Source: Cheilinus undulatus (lineage: Eukaryota > Chordata > Actinopteri > Labriformes > Labridae). Taken from it: a stretch of DNA of 64,000 bases. The stretch spans positions 4,091,207 to 4,155,206 of the forward strand of contig NC_054886.1 of NCBI RefSeq assembly GCF_018320785.1, given 5' to 3'. The notes beneath the pieces are model-generated. The model had not been told where the DNA came from and made no database searches. It saw only the letters and a program-made list of their open reading frames with translations. Positions 1-11,599 of this stretch are shown in pieces; within the stretch, counting starts at the first letter, position 1, and each line of letters begins with the position of its first letter. The position numbers and the translations under genes were made by a program.

Positions 1-960
1 ACTATTAGATGAAGGCTAAAACATTTTATATTACAAAAAACACACTGTTCCACAATATTATGTACAACAGAGTTTCTAAACATTTTTTTAAGTTGTAAAG
101 AGGTGAAAATGTATATTTGTTGAATCTGCAGCATTAGGAGGTCATATTTACTAAAATCAAAGCTATTTCAATCAAAAACATCTGAACAGGCCAAGTTCCA
201 TGTTAACATAGGAGCCCTTCTTTGACATCACCTTCACTATTCTTGCATCCATTGAACTTGTGAGTTTTTGGAAAGTTTCTGCTTGAATTTCTTTGCAGGA
301 TGTCAGAATATCCTCCCAGAGCTGCTGTTTTGATGTGAACTGCCTCCACCCTCATAGATCTTTAGCTTGAGGATGCTCCAAAGGTTCTCAACAGGGTTGA
401 GGTCAGGAGAGGATGGGGGCCACACCATGAGTTTCTCTCCTTTTATGCCCATAGCAGCCAATGACACAGAGGGATTCTTCTCAGCATGAGATGGAGCATT
501 GTCATGCATGAAGATCATTTTGCTGCAGAAGGCACTGTTCTTCTTTTTGTACCATGGAAGAAAGTGGTCAGTCAGAAACTATATATACTTTGCCGAGGTC
601 GTTTTCACACCTTCAGGGACCCTAAAGGGGCCTACCAGCTTTCTCCCCATGATTCTGGCCCAAAACATGACTCCACTATTCCTTGATGATGTCACAACCT
701 TGTTGGGACATGTTGGCCATCCACCAACCATCCACTACTCCTCCATCTGGACCATCCAGGGTTGCACGGCATTCATCAGTCAACAAGACTGTCTTACAAG
801 CACAGTGTGGATGAGGTCATGGGTGTGTCAAGGTGCAATTGCCAGAAATGCAATGTTTTCCTGTGTTTGAACACATACCTGAAGTGCTTTGCAGCATATC
901 ACCAGAGGTAGTGTGAATCTTGTGCTCAAAACGCATTTGTGCTCATGCACAGTCTCACAG
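1..960 (-). mobile_element. Tc1-like transposon remnant, running off the window start
   Basis: Minus-strand coding remains of a Tc1-like DDE transposase. The 303-518 frame reads MHDNAPSHA and later WPPSSPDLNPVENLWSILK, which hold the second catalytic aspartate and the third acidic residue of the family. Other-frame pieces up to about 870 read VMFWARIMGRKLVGPF and FLPWYKK, as in fish Tc1 relatives. The frame is broken several times, so it is dead. The 1-175 stretch resembles the AT-rich 3' flank of this family, so its outer end probably lies before base 1. Family assignment is from recalled motifs. Confidence 0.85.
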
Positions 961-1079
961 ATGAATTGTGTTGAAGCAAAAAGTTCAGAAATGTTTTGTT
1001 TCAATGCTGAAATAGTGTATCCAATACCCTGGATATTTTTTGTTGTTTATTTCTTTATAAATTTGAATTTGATTTGATA

Positions 1080-2296
1080 TATTCTACCTTTTGTCGTATT
1101 TGTATGAAATTACATACTTAAACCATTAAGTGACATCTCGACCATTTGGTAGAGGTCAATATTTTATAAACCAGGGGGTTTATTGAAAAAAAAAATCATT
1201 GATTGTGGTTATTTTTCACCCAGGGGTATGAGAAATGCAAACAAAAAATTTTTCCATTGCTTTTTTTCTAGGTGGGGTAGTTAAAGGGGTAAAATCAGGT
1301 GAAAACAAATAAAGACAATGTATACTTTAAGGTGATTAAACAAAAGATGATAACACTGAAGCAGAAACATGGAGAGGAAGAGAAAGAAGCAAAACGGATG
1401 AGCTGCTGTGTTTGAGGGGAGGGGAGGGGTGCAGGGGTGTGTGTGAGGGGGTGTAAGGGGGGCAAGATCAGCTGGTTTTAAGGAGAAGACCCGAATAAAA
1501 CAGCGAGCTAATAAAGTGGGATTAATGTTATGATGAAAATAATTAACCCATAGTGACCACTTTTTTTAGACAGATGGAAATTAAAAGTTTCTTCATTATT
1601 TCAACAAGGAATATAATCATTAAAATCATAATAATTTTAATAACTAAGAACTTTATCTGTTATATGTGACTAACTCAGGCTAAATTGCAAAGACTTTCTA
1701 TTCCTTATTATTGTAGTAATATATCCTTTAGTTATTTTATTTATTTGAAGATACTTTTGAAGATTGTTAAGTGAATATGTTGGGTTGATACTGGCGGCAG
1801 AGTTAGGGGGCCTCATATCAGAGTCTGCTTAGGGCCTCACTTTGGCCAGGGGTGGTCCTGGATCAAATTGTCCTTCAATGAGCAGAGTATCACAGAATTA
1901 CTGTATAATGATATCATTGCTTGGACAACTTTGTATTGTAGTGGGGAATACACTAGAGTCCTATTTGTTGCGATTATTCTAGCTTCACCAAGTGCTGCAA
2001 AGTGTCCTCCTGTCGCCAGTGACACTCCGAATCAGTCATTACTTTGGGAATCTTTAGTCTTAGTTGAGCTTTATTCCAATTACCCATAAACGCACACATG
2101 CTGCATTCAAAGCCTTTGGGAGTAATGGATTTTTAATGTCTAACCCAGGGACATTTTGAAATGTAAATTTGAGATGGTCAAACCACCAGTCTTCCAAGTA
2201 GAAGCTATTGGAGCATAGTGACACTCTTTAATTTGAAACTACACACAAACAAGTGGCAATTTTGCTTTCATTCGAGGTTTAGAATAGAAATATTGG
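1080..2296. other. No gene recognised
   Basis: AT-rich sequence with a purine-rich G-run segment near 1400-1470. Short open frames on both strands at 1837-2089 overlap and show no domain or splice logic. No transmembrane exon for the V-domain gene to the right was found here on the minus strand. Confidence 0.5.
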
Positions 2297-2328
2297 TTAA
2301 CACCTACAAAGAAAAACAAAAAACATAC

Positions 2329-2808
2329 CTTTAACACTCAGGAAGACCCCCTCTCCAAACTCCACGACGTTGGAGTGCGAGCTTCCACAGAAGTACGTGG
2401 CTGAATCTGAGAATCGCACGTCAGAGAGGTGTAAATGATTGATCCCGTCCATCCTCACCAGAGAGAACCGCGGGTTCTTCTCCATCCAGGCGGACACTTT
2501 GGAGGATTTATCATACTTGTAGACTGAAGATAGGAGCTCTGGTCTGCCTCCTAGGATCTGTCGGTACCAGGAGAAATGCATGGCCACCTGGCTGTCGTAG
2601 AAGCATTTTAAAGTCACATTTCCCCCAACAGTGGCAGAGGTCACGCCAGTGTCCTGTTTGACCGCAGTCAACGAGGCCACGGCTGACAGATACACTACAA
2701 GAGACAGAAAATAAGCTCACATTATATTTAAGGTGCTAAATTAATCAATATTATAAATCCTATATGAAGAGACTTACAGACTCCACAGAGGATCGTACAC
2801 GCATGCAT
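2329..2808 (-). CDS. V-type Ig receptor gene, novel immune-type receptor (NITR)-like, two exons visible
   Basis: Exon 1 (2808-2778) encodes a leader starting MHACTILCGV and ends at a GTAAG donor in phase 1. Exon 2 (2694-2329) starts after a TTGTAG acceptor and ends in phase 1 at a GTATGT donor. It encodes a complete V-type Ig fold: first Cys in VTLKC, the tryptophan in FSWYRQ, DSATYFC for the second Cys, then a J-like FGEG motif followed by VFLSVK. Having the J-like motif in the V exon, with no recombination signal after it, fits fish NITR-type genes better than a T-cell receptor V segment. The donor implies further exons, but no transmembrane or tail exon was found down to base 1, so the gene is partial or its 3' part is lost. 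Function is inferred from the family. Confidence 0.72.
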
Positions 2809-3165
2809 GGTGACAGAGTTTGAAAGAACTGACAGGAACAGAGCCGAGGAGCGTGCAGATGAAAAATGGGTTACATTTGATTGGTTCATAAGAAGGTCGA
2901 GGCCTGTGACAGTTAGAGTATCATCGGACTCAGCAAGAAATGGTTTTACAGTAAACAACACATTTAAATGTTAAAGGGACTTCAGCTTATACAGCACTTT
3001 TCTCACCCTCTGACAGCTCAGGGTGCTTTTTAGACCGCGAATAACACTTACCCACCCACACCACGCTCACCCACCCATGGCAGAGGCGGCTATCAAGTTT
3101 CCAGTATGAAGTAATCTTGTGCCGACACACTGATGCAGCAGTGGGGGAATGCAACTTTAAAAACT
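2809..3165. other. Intergenic sequence, no gene seen
   Basis: Upstream side of the V-domain gene. The 2985-3150 part (cropped GC-richer stretch with several CCCACC runs) looks like an interspersed repeat fragment, but I cannot name the family. Confidence 0.4.
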
Positions 3166-5190
3166 ACAAACCTCACTTCCAAAAAAGTTGGAACACGGCG
3201 TTAAATCTGAATAAAACAAAATATACTGATTTGTTGATCCCTTTCAAGCTATATTCTTTTGAAAAAGCACAAAAACAAGATATTTAACCCTTTAGGCACC
3301 ACAGTTTTTTCAAGAAAAAATTCAAGATTTTAAAAGGCTGTAGCTTGAAAGTGGTTAGAGATAAAAGGCATACTGTAAATTAGAAAAATCTTCAGTATAA
3401 CCCAAAGTTTGTGATGGTAGTAAATTCACTCATCTAACTGGCATATTCTGACATCAACCATGAACACCCCTGCTGCCTCCACCGCCATTGGCTGTGCATT
3501 TTCTCCCACGGCCTCTACCACATCTGCCGCTCCCTCCGTCACCATTCGCGGTGTTTTGACCACCCCTGCTACCCCCACCATGTCCCATCCTCGGCATTCA
3601 TCAATTACTCCCACCCCAGCCATGGTGAGGCAAAGCATTGGCTTCGGTATGTGCTGCTTGTGGACATTCACGGCACACTGACTCGCTGTCGTTGCTCACA
3701 GACGCATCGTCAGTTTTGGTCTTACCGGACGACTGAACGTCATCGTCAGAGGTGAATATTCCACTTTGGTGAATATACCTCAACAGTGAACAGACCTCCC
3801 GGCATTGTTAATATTCTTGCTACAGTTCACTCTCTTTCTCTCTTCTCGCTCCGACTACAACCACTACTACCACTACCTCATCTCCTCCACCGGGGGTGCA
3901 TCTTTCAAACTCTATATACTCCAAAACTTCGAATAGAAACACACCCACAAATGCTGTTCGAAATGAAGTTACCCTTGTCTGCCATCTGCTGGTATAAAGT
4001 AGTAACAACATTAGGCACCATATTTGCAGCTAGAGCCTGTTTAATTCAGCAATGTTGCTTGTCCCAATGTTGTGACTTTGGTGCTTAAAGAGTTAACTTC
4101 CTAAGACCCTGCATCCACATATGAGGACATTACATAAAAAATGCATTCCAAACAAAGGCTCAGGTCTCAGGAGGTTATTGTTCAAGCTATTTTTTCAGCA
4201 CACAGATATTCTGAATTTGATGCCTGCAGAGTGAATTAAGTTGGAACCGGAGCAAGAAAACACCGAATGCTAAAAACAACTGGATCATTATTCAGGTGAC
4301 AGTACTATGACTGGGTATAAGGAGGCACTCCTGAAAGACTTGGTTGTCCCTAATCCATGACTGCACAAGGTGCATCACTTTGTGGAAGGCCAAACAGGCA
4401 ATGAGTTCAACAGATTATGAACAGTGCTCCTTTGTGTGCCATTGCAAGGAATTTAGAGATCTCACCATCTACAGTTCACAACATCATCAAAAGATTCAGG
4501 GAATCTGGAGACATCTTTGTACATATGGGGCAAGGTAAAAGAACAGCACTATATGCTCATGACCTTTGACCCCTAAGGTGGCACTGCATTGAAAATTGGC
4601 ATCATTTATTGATGGATGTTAAAATATGGGCAAGGGAACTCCTTGCAAACCCATCGCTACAATGCACTGCTGTAAGACTTTGCCATGTGTAGTGAAAGTC
4701 AACATCAAGAAGAGCATGGAATGATTTTGAATTGAAAATCACAGCATGGACTCACGAACACTTCCAGAAATTTACACAGTTTGCTGTGCCATCCACAGAT
4801 GCAAGTTAAGGAAGAAGACAAATATAAAAACTGCTTTGGGCCAAAGCTCATCTAAAATGTGCTAAGGCAAAATGGAAAACTGTTCTGTGGTCAGATGAAT
4901 CAATCAGGTCATGTTCTGTAGACTTGAAAGGAGAGGGACCATCCAGCTTGTTATCAATGCATGCTTCAAAAGCCTGCATCTCTGATGGTGTAGGGGTGTT
5001 TTAGTGCCCATGGCATGGGTAACTTGCACATCTGTGAAGGCACTATTAGTACAGGGAGGTGCATACAGGTTTTGGAGCAGCACATGCTTCAGTTAATCAG
5101 TGTACACCCTCATTATTTCAGCAAGGCAATGCCAAGCCACATTCTACATGAGTTACAACAGCCTGGCTTCACTGCAAAAGAGTGCCGAGG
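3166..5190 (+). mobile_element. Decayed Tc1-like transposon, interrupted by a piggyBac-type insertion
   Basis: Left end begins TACAAACCTCACTTCC followed by AAAAAAGTTGGAACAC, the terminus of a very common fish Tc1-like family. After the nested insertion the body resumes near 4190 (AATTTGATGCCTGCAG) and follows that family's order: a leader, a helix-turn-helix-like region (ATCATCAAAAGATTCAG near 4485), WSDES-like coding near 4885 and a GNLHICEGT peptide at 5015. The last recognisable piece is TTTCAGCAAGGCAATGCCAAG near 5118, the second catalytic Asp region. The right end is missing. Many stops are present. Assignment rests on recalled consensus. Confidence 0.75.
3288..4092. mobile_element. piggyBac-type nonautonomous element (about 805 bp) with TTAA flanks
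   Basis: Both ends are flanked by TTAA (3284-3287 and 4093-4096). The termini are imperfect inverted repeats: CCCTTTAGGCACCACAG on the left, and the complement of the right end reads CTCTTTAAGCACCAAAG. TTAA duplication plus a CCY-type terminus is the piggyBac signature. The interior has short frames (3426-3783) but no complete transposase. It sits inside the Tc1-like element, so it is the younger of the two. Confidence 0.75.
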
Positions 5191-5194
5191 GAGC

Positions 5195-6960
5195 CAGGAA
5201 TTTGGGGATTTTAGGGTCCCTGCACACTGAGTCTGTCATTTTTAGATGTTTCTAATGGAAAAAAAGGTCCTGTAGTTGAAATTTGTACACTGAGTCCGAT
5301 TCATTTGTATTAACCACTAAAATTTGTGGAATGAGGCAAATGTTAATGAAGGACGAAGCTGAATATGAGGCTTTTTCTCGTTTTGAAAAACACACCGGAT
5401 CCATCCATCCTGACAGAAAGCTTCAAACAGTACCAACACGTGCATCATTTAGCCACAGATCAGGTGTGGGATCATATGCCGGCTCAGCACATCTCCCTTG
5501 GTCCTGTACTTCTCATGGCCTCCTGATGGCCATCCTCCAGGCCACACCTCCACATTGCACCATGCATTTCTTGGTCAATTTTTCATGGCCTTTGACTTTA
5601 TCCATGGTTGATATTGTGTCTATTTTTCTTTATATTGTGTTATTTTTAGTACATCAGACCAAACATCCATCTGCTCCTGCTGTAAAGGCTCCTTGTAGGA
5701 TGATGAAGAGAATCTTATGTGTAAGATACCTTTTAAAACCACCCCCGCAGAGGTTGGCATCCCAGTTACGTAGAAACCTGCAGCACAGGACAGTGTCCTC
5801 ACTCAGCAGATGAACATAAATATAATTTTTACCATCAATATATACGAATATATCACTCTGAAAAGAAGGTTTAACATACAGAATTTAAAAAAAGACAAAT
5901 GCTACCAGAATTAGTGTCAGTATAAGATTAGTTAAAGTATGGCAAAGAAATAAACTGTTAATTTCAGGAAATCGCAACACATAGTATGAAGCAACAGTCA
6001 GGCAGATAGTTCAAAGTCAGAACAGGACATATAAGGAGGCAGGTTTAGATCAACTGAAGCACCAGAGCAGCTTAGACAAAGACCTCTAGTGCCTCCTAGA
6101 GGAAAAAGTGAACCGGGTACAATAGAGACAGTGAATAGAAAATCAAACATGAGTATAACTCTGTTGCTGAATTAAACGGGATTTTGTAGCTCTCTTAAAG
6201 GTGAGGAAGTTTTAGGGATTTGTTTGCCTTTAATCAGAGAGAACATGACTGTGGATAGTGAAGAATTAAAGGGAAAGAGAGAGTTTGAAATAGGAATAAC
6301 AAGCTGGAAAAGAGCTACAAGTCAGATAGTTTCATGAAGTAGGACCTAACTTCTCGACTAGAAAAATATAAGGCTGGCACTTTGATCTTCCTCTCATTTA
6401 GTGTACTAAAGTAAATAAAACTAGTGTGATGTAGGTTAAGATGTGCCACATAATTATATAAGCTTGACAAAAAATGTCCACATAAATGGCTGACATAAAA
6501 ATCACTAATCATCGTCAAGGATTTTGGGCCAGTGTAATGGCAAATCTAAGAGACGAGAAGAAAAAAAGGCCAATCAGTCAGCAGGAGACATTTCTGGATT
6601 TATTCACACTTGGGCAAGTGGGCACACTAATCACAGCATCAAGAATGGCAATGGCTGAATGTGCCCTGAACCTTTTGTCCAGCGCTCTTTTATTTTCCAG
6701 GTTACAACACTTATTTGCTTGCCTACACTTCAGGTTACACACAGATCGGAAAATAGGTCATACAAAAAAAAACCCTGTTAACCCCTCCTGGGCTAGAAAC
6801 CCTCATATCAAAGATCCCTTAGCTATACAACCCTTGATTTCCCCAAAACATCTCAAAGAAGGAACACCTTGCTAGACATACTTTCATGGCACACAAGACA
6901 TGATAGAAGGTTTGGCATCCCATGAAAACGAAGGTGCACATACTTTCTCATCACAGCCAG
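5195..6960. other. No gene recognised; probable repeat debris
   Basis: Starts abruptly where the Tc1-like element stops. The motif CACACTGAGTC occurs near 5223 and CACTGAGTCCG near 5287, suggesting a decayed DNA-transposon end. Open frames at 5283-5813 and 6486-6875 have no domain. A segment near 5495-5560 is loosely similar to 7435-7510 (GTACTTCTC... GGCCATCCTCCA), so both are copies of an unnamed repeat. Confidence 0.4.
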
Positions 6961-6974
6961 CTGTTCAGGTCTCA

Positions 6975-7297
6975 TGGGGGGGACACGGCAGCGCAGGGGT
7001 TAGCGCTGTTACTTTACAGCAAGAAGGTCCCTGGTTCGACCTTCTGTGTGCATGTGTGGGTTCTCCCTGGGTACTCCGGCATCCTCCCACCACCAAGAAC
7101 ATGCTCATTAGGTTAACCAATGACTCTAAATTGGTGTTAATGTGAGCATGCCTGGTTGTCTGTCTCTGTGTCAGCCCTGTGATTGATCGGCGACCAGTCC
7201 AGGGTGTACCCCGCCTCGCGCCCAATGACAGCTGGGACCCCCAATGAGATATGCGGTATAAAAGATGGATGTACGTGGTATAAAAAAAATGGATGGA
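6975..7297 (+). repeat. tRNA-like SINE with perfect 13-bp target duplication
   Basis: The 5' part has an A-box-like stretch (GCGCAGGGGTTAGCGCTG) and a B-box GGTTCGACC near 7034. The body carries the conserved GTACTCCGGCATCCTCCCAC and CGACCAGTCCAGGGTG segments of a widespread fish short repeat. The 3' end is a GGATGGAT tail like that of L2-group LINEs. TGTTCAGGTCTCA occurs at 6962-6974 and again at 7298-7310 with no mismatch, so this is a fairly young insertion. Confidence 0.82.
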
Positions 7298-7310
7298 TGT
7301 TCAGGTCTCA

Positions 7311-8030
7311 GTCAAGATGAGAACCACGCGTCTCCACATTCAAACTCCAAACAAGAGCAAACTGCACAAAGCTGCAAAACTTTGTTGGAGTCTTGGTCAG
7401 GTCAGGTATGGCAGCATATGTTGATTTGGAACTTCACCACATCAACCTTAATCGTGTACTTCTCCAGTCTCCTAATGGTCATCCTCCATGCCTGCACCAG
7501 GTGCCAGGTATCTCAGCAGACCCCTCCATGACACACTGAAGAAAATTAGCATGCATGCTTTGTGAATTGGACCTTGTGATGCAGCTGATAGAGAAGCAAA
7601 GGAGAACAGTGTGTGCTGCTCTAATCTTCATCTTTATTTATCAGGATGTCAGGAATCAAGGAATAGTTCTTAAGCTTTTCAGTATGTTTACGATATCATG
7701 TCAACTAATTAATAAAAAGTACTACGGCAACAAACTCTTCTTGTCAAAATGCTTGTTGAAAGAATTAACAGCAGCACCATCAAGTGTTGAAACTAGGAAT
7801 TGCAACAGTCAAGCACAGGCCTCATGTTCTGTGGGCATATTCCATTTTACTTTTAAAATTTGCAGAAGGCCAAGATCTAAAATGGAACATAGAAGGCATT
7901 TGGTTGCCAGGCCATAGTTTAGACAGCCAAAATACCAGACAAGTGTTGAGTAAGGATGCACCTAAGGTAAACTGACATACTAGATCGACAGACAAATGGT
8001 GGATGAATTTTACATCCATCTAGGCATACA
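7311..8030. other. No gene recognised
   Basis: Overlapping short frames on both strands (7555-7975 plus, 7822-8019 minus) without domains. The 7435-7510 segment is related to 5495-5560. Confidence 0.4.
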
Positions 8031-8039
8031 CCATAGACG

Positions 8040-8590
8040 GTATTTGGAGGGTAGTAGCAACCCTCTGTCCCTGAAATCCCTGAAAGCGGATTATCCTATC
8101 TGAGGACCTGAATTACCCAGATTCGATCTACGGTAGACCTCTTTGGTGTAAAACCTGACTGTTCAGCAGTATTAGTGCAAAGACCATGCCCGACATTGAG
8201 GAAAGTTAAGAACCCCTTCCAGACTGGAACAACGATGCCCCTCTTCTGGTCAGCAGGGATGGTGCTTATTCTCCATACTGAGCAGATGAGAGCATGCAAC
8301 TATAGAAGGGAGGTTTCACTGCCTTCCTTGAGCATCTCAGCCTGGATCCTGCATACACCTGATGCTTTCCTTAAGTCTGCTCCAAAGCTTGCATGTGGGT
8401 CCACACATTGAATTTGCAGCATTCAATTGGAGCTCATGACCTGGAAGACCTGAATCCTGTGTCAGGATCGTGTCATCAGGTGCCTTTACTGTATGCAAGC
8501 AGAGAGGATGCAGCTTCCTTGAGGCCGGGCAGGCATTACTTCTGTCCTTGTGGCCTTCTACCATCTCAGGCCACAAACTCTGGCCTTCAC
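8040..8590 (-). mobile_element. LINE reverse-transcriptase fragment, 5' part of the RT domain
   Basis: The minus-strand frame 8096-8299 reads LICSVWRISTIPADQKRGIV and then EQSGFTPKRSTVDRIW. These correspond to RT motifs upstream of the catalytic FADD in L2/Rex1-group fish LINEs (usual forms: IPTDWKRG and EQSGFTPKRSTIDRI). The neighbouring minus-strand frame 8337-8576 adds a diverged upstream piece. The element is truncated at both ends and frame-broken. Confidence 0.75.
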
Positions 8591-8599
8591 ATTACCTCC

Positions 8600-10400
8600 T
8601 CAAATTTATGACTCAGTCTCCTGCATGATTTGGTTTTGCCATCAAGTCTGCAAACAACTCTGTCCTCATTTATAGACCAATATGCCCACAGATGGTTGCA
8701 TTACATCTGCTGCTTACACAACATGGGTTGTGGGTGAGAAGACAACTATTGTGTTGGTCTGATACTAGACAGTGCAAAACAGCACCTGTCTGTGCATGCA
8801 CAAGGTGTGTAAGCAAACATTTAAAGGATCTAAAGAAACGTGTCTGTTTAAGGAGAAAAAAGTCTGTGCATACCTGGAAAAGTTTGTGCAGCTTGTGGTC
8901 TGATGCAGAGAGCTGAAGGCCAGTCTTCCTGTGGTTTTCACTCAGACTGAAGCATATATGAGCAGTGGAAAATGACACAGAAAACAGCCAGAGGGAAGAA
9001 AGCTTTTTCACACTCTTTTTCATTCAAGCATGCATTCATGCTGACAAAATGGAACCTTACTTTTTGGCCAAATTTACTCTGATCCAAAGAAGAAACCTCC
9101 ATGAAAATGCAACTGGAAAAAAATTTTAAAACTCTAAAATTGTTCTTAAAAATGACTATTGCACTCCTTGTGTGTATAATGTATTTCGTTTCATCTAAGG
9201 TCCAAAGATCTACAACTTTCATTAGATAAACTTAACTGGTTGTAATCTTTTTGTACCTTGGGTTCCTTGGATTTGTTGTGAAGAAAGTGATGGTGGATCC
9301 TGAGGGTAGCCCAGTTGAGAAACACCGTTCAATACATAAACCCCCAAGAGGATCTAGCTGCAGACCTCTATGGTGGGGTATTTTAGGCTTTTCTGCTGCA
9401 GACCTTTACAATAAGGCATCCTCCAACGTGGGCAGGAAGTGACGTACATTACCAAAGCCGGAACCAGGATGACATACTGTATGACATTTGATTTGATCTG
9501 ATGATGATTTATCAGGCTCCCTGTGTTTGTGCCAATACAAGATACTGCTGTATCGATGTCTGATATTAAGGAAGTAAGCACAATTCTCAATCACCATACC
9601 AAACAAAATTCATTATAATGTTGGCTAAATAGCATATTTATATCAATATTAAATCACCTTGCATTAGTGTCTGAGTGCAGGCGAGGAGAAACTCTGCAGT
9701 TACAAATGTAGCGCTGCTTTTGAAAGACAAAGCATCGATCCTAACCAGCAAGCAATGAAGAGCAACCACAGGAAGACTGGTTTTCAACCATAACCACAAA
9801 CATCAAACACTGAACAGGTTTGTCAGAAGAGCGCTACTGATATCATCAGTGCATCAACTCTTTCTCTTTTCAGTGTCTTCAATCCAGCAGAAGTTCATGA
9901 ACTTATCCTCATGAGATGTGATGGATACTATTTTGAAATGTACAAACCCTCATAGAAGCTGTGAATAGTTGTGGAAAACACCTTAAAAAGCCAAACCATG
10001 TACCTGAGACAGAGTCAAATAGTGAGAGTGTCATTCAACACTGTGTGCACTGACATCATCTTAAACATTTTGACACACGGCCCTCCCGTAACCCTTTTAG
10101 GCATTTCAATTGTATTTCTTTCTCTCATTTTGGCAATTATAATGAGATGAGGATATCTGGCAAAGATGCTCATCTTTTAAGGAGTTTTGGAATTTCAGAA
10201 TCCACACTGTGTTGACAAAATTTTCCACTGTGCAGACAAAAAACTGACAGTTGTCCTACTCAAGCCCTTTTTTTGCCCCTCATTCTACTGCCATTGCAAG
10301 AAAGAAATATGAACTACTGTTAATTACTCTAAAATTCTGTCATTCAGAGGCAATGGTCTGCTGGGTAGCTTTGTGTGACCGCCAGTCTCTGGGTAATGTC
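8600..10400. other. No gene recognised
   Basis: AT-rich non-coding sequence. Minus-strand frames at 8670-9023 and 8938-9222 and others at 9251-9606 have no recognisable domain, conserved splice pattern or codon signal. No clear transposon ends were seen. Confidence 0.45.
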
Positions 10401-10402
10401 TA

Positions 10403-11590
10403 CATGTATGGACAAAAATATTTGACCAACTCTTCACTCTTGTAGGGCTCCTTGAGGGGGCATGGGAGTTTGCACATCCAGTCTACATGTGTTTTCTAGA
10501 TTTTGGGGAATGCTTACATCTGTGTCCCGTGGGGGTAATGTGGGGGGTACTGTGGGAATATGGGGTCCCGGGGCCACTACAGTGAGCTGTCGGGTCCCAG
10601 TATAACCACAGTGAGAGTTGCGTCCGCACCCTAGGCACAAAGTCCAACACATTCCCAGTTTGTGTTGGCCACCACGGGGGCTGCCCCTTGTTTCCGATTC
10701 TGTTCGTGATTTTCATGAACAGGATCTCAAGGTGCAGGCAGGGACAGAAGGGTTTTAGTTTGGGTCACCTCAGAATTCCATCTCTGCTTTTTGCAGATGA
10801 TGCTGTTCTGTTGGCCTCTTCTACCGGGGACCTCCAGCAGGCACTGGGGGGAGTTTAAGTACCTCAGGGTCTTTTTCACAAGTGAGGGTAGAAGGGACCG
10901 TTGGATCGACAGGTGGATTGTTGCAGCATCCTCAGTACTACAGATGTTGTACCGCACCGCCGTGGTGAAGAGGGAGCTGAGACGGAAGGCAAAACTCTCA
11001 GTGTACCGGTTAGTCTTTGTCACAACCCTCACCTGTGGACATGAACTCTGGGTAATGACCGAAGGAAAAAGATTGCGGGTTCAGGCAATCAAAATGAGAT
11101 TCCTCAGGAGGTTGGCTGGGCTCAGCCTTAGAGATAGGGTGAGGAGCTCGGACATCCGGAAGGATCTCAAAGTAGAGCCGCTGCTGGTTTGCGTCAAAAG
11201 GAGCCAGTTGAAGCGGTTTGGGTATCTGATCGGGATGCCCCCTGGTCACCTCCCTGTGGAGAACGTCTGGGTACGTCCAACTGGAAGGAGACCCGGGGCA
11301 GACCCAGAATTCACTGGAGGGAGTATATCTCATCTGGCCTGGAAAAGCCTTGAAATCCCTCAGGAGGAGCTGGAAAATGTTGATGATGTATAATTGACTA
11401 GCTTAGCCTGCGACCCCAGATAGGTAGAAGAAAATGGATGGATGGATATTTGCATGGCCACAACTCTTATTGAATTCAGGTGTTTCAATCACACCCGTTG
11501 CCACAGGTGTACAAAAGCAAGCACCTAGCCATGCAGTCTCCATTTGCAAAAAATTTGTAATACTAAGAGTGGCTCAGTCAATCTGAGAGT
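10403..11590 (+). mobile_element. Tc1-like 5' end split by a LINE
   Basis: 10403-10443 (CATGTATGGACAAAAATATTTG) and 11449-11590 are two parts of one Tc1-like end. The second reads ATTCAGGTGTTTCAATCACACCCG then CAAGCACCTAGCCATGCAGTC, typical of the fish family whose 5' end carries a short nested leader. The same family occurs at 13408-13573. No transposase coding remains. Confidence 0.6.
10444..11448 (+). mobile_element. 5'-truncated non-LTR retrotransposon, L2/Rex1-like group
   Basis: Starts inside the RT domain (LEKAFDRVP-like region near 10490), continues through QGCPLSPVLFVIF-like sequence near 10678 and a FADD-like ADDAVLLAS region near 10795, where a deletion joins it to EFKYLRVFFTSEG. 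The frame 10791-11393 then gives the conserved C-terminal part: SLRDRVRSSDIRKDLKVEP and MPPGHLPVENVW. The 3' tail is a short GGATGGATGGAT array ending at 11448. Diverged flanks (ATATTTGacCAACTCTT before, ATATTTGcatggCCACAACTCTT after) look like an old target duplication. Confidence 0.85.
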
Positions 11591-11599
11591 ATGTCTCCT

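Noticed and set aside
2329-2694. T-cell receptor V gene segment
   Set aside because: The exon carries its own FGxG motif and ends at a splice donor; no heptamer/nonamer recombination signal follows.
10727-11333. Minus-strand ORFs over the LINE
   Set aside because: They are antisense shadows of the plus-strand reverse transcriptase C-terminus.
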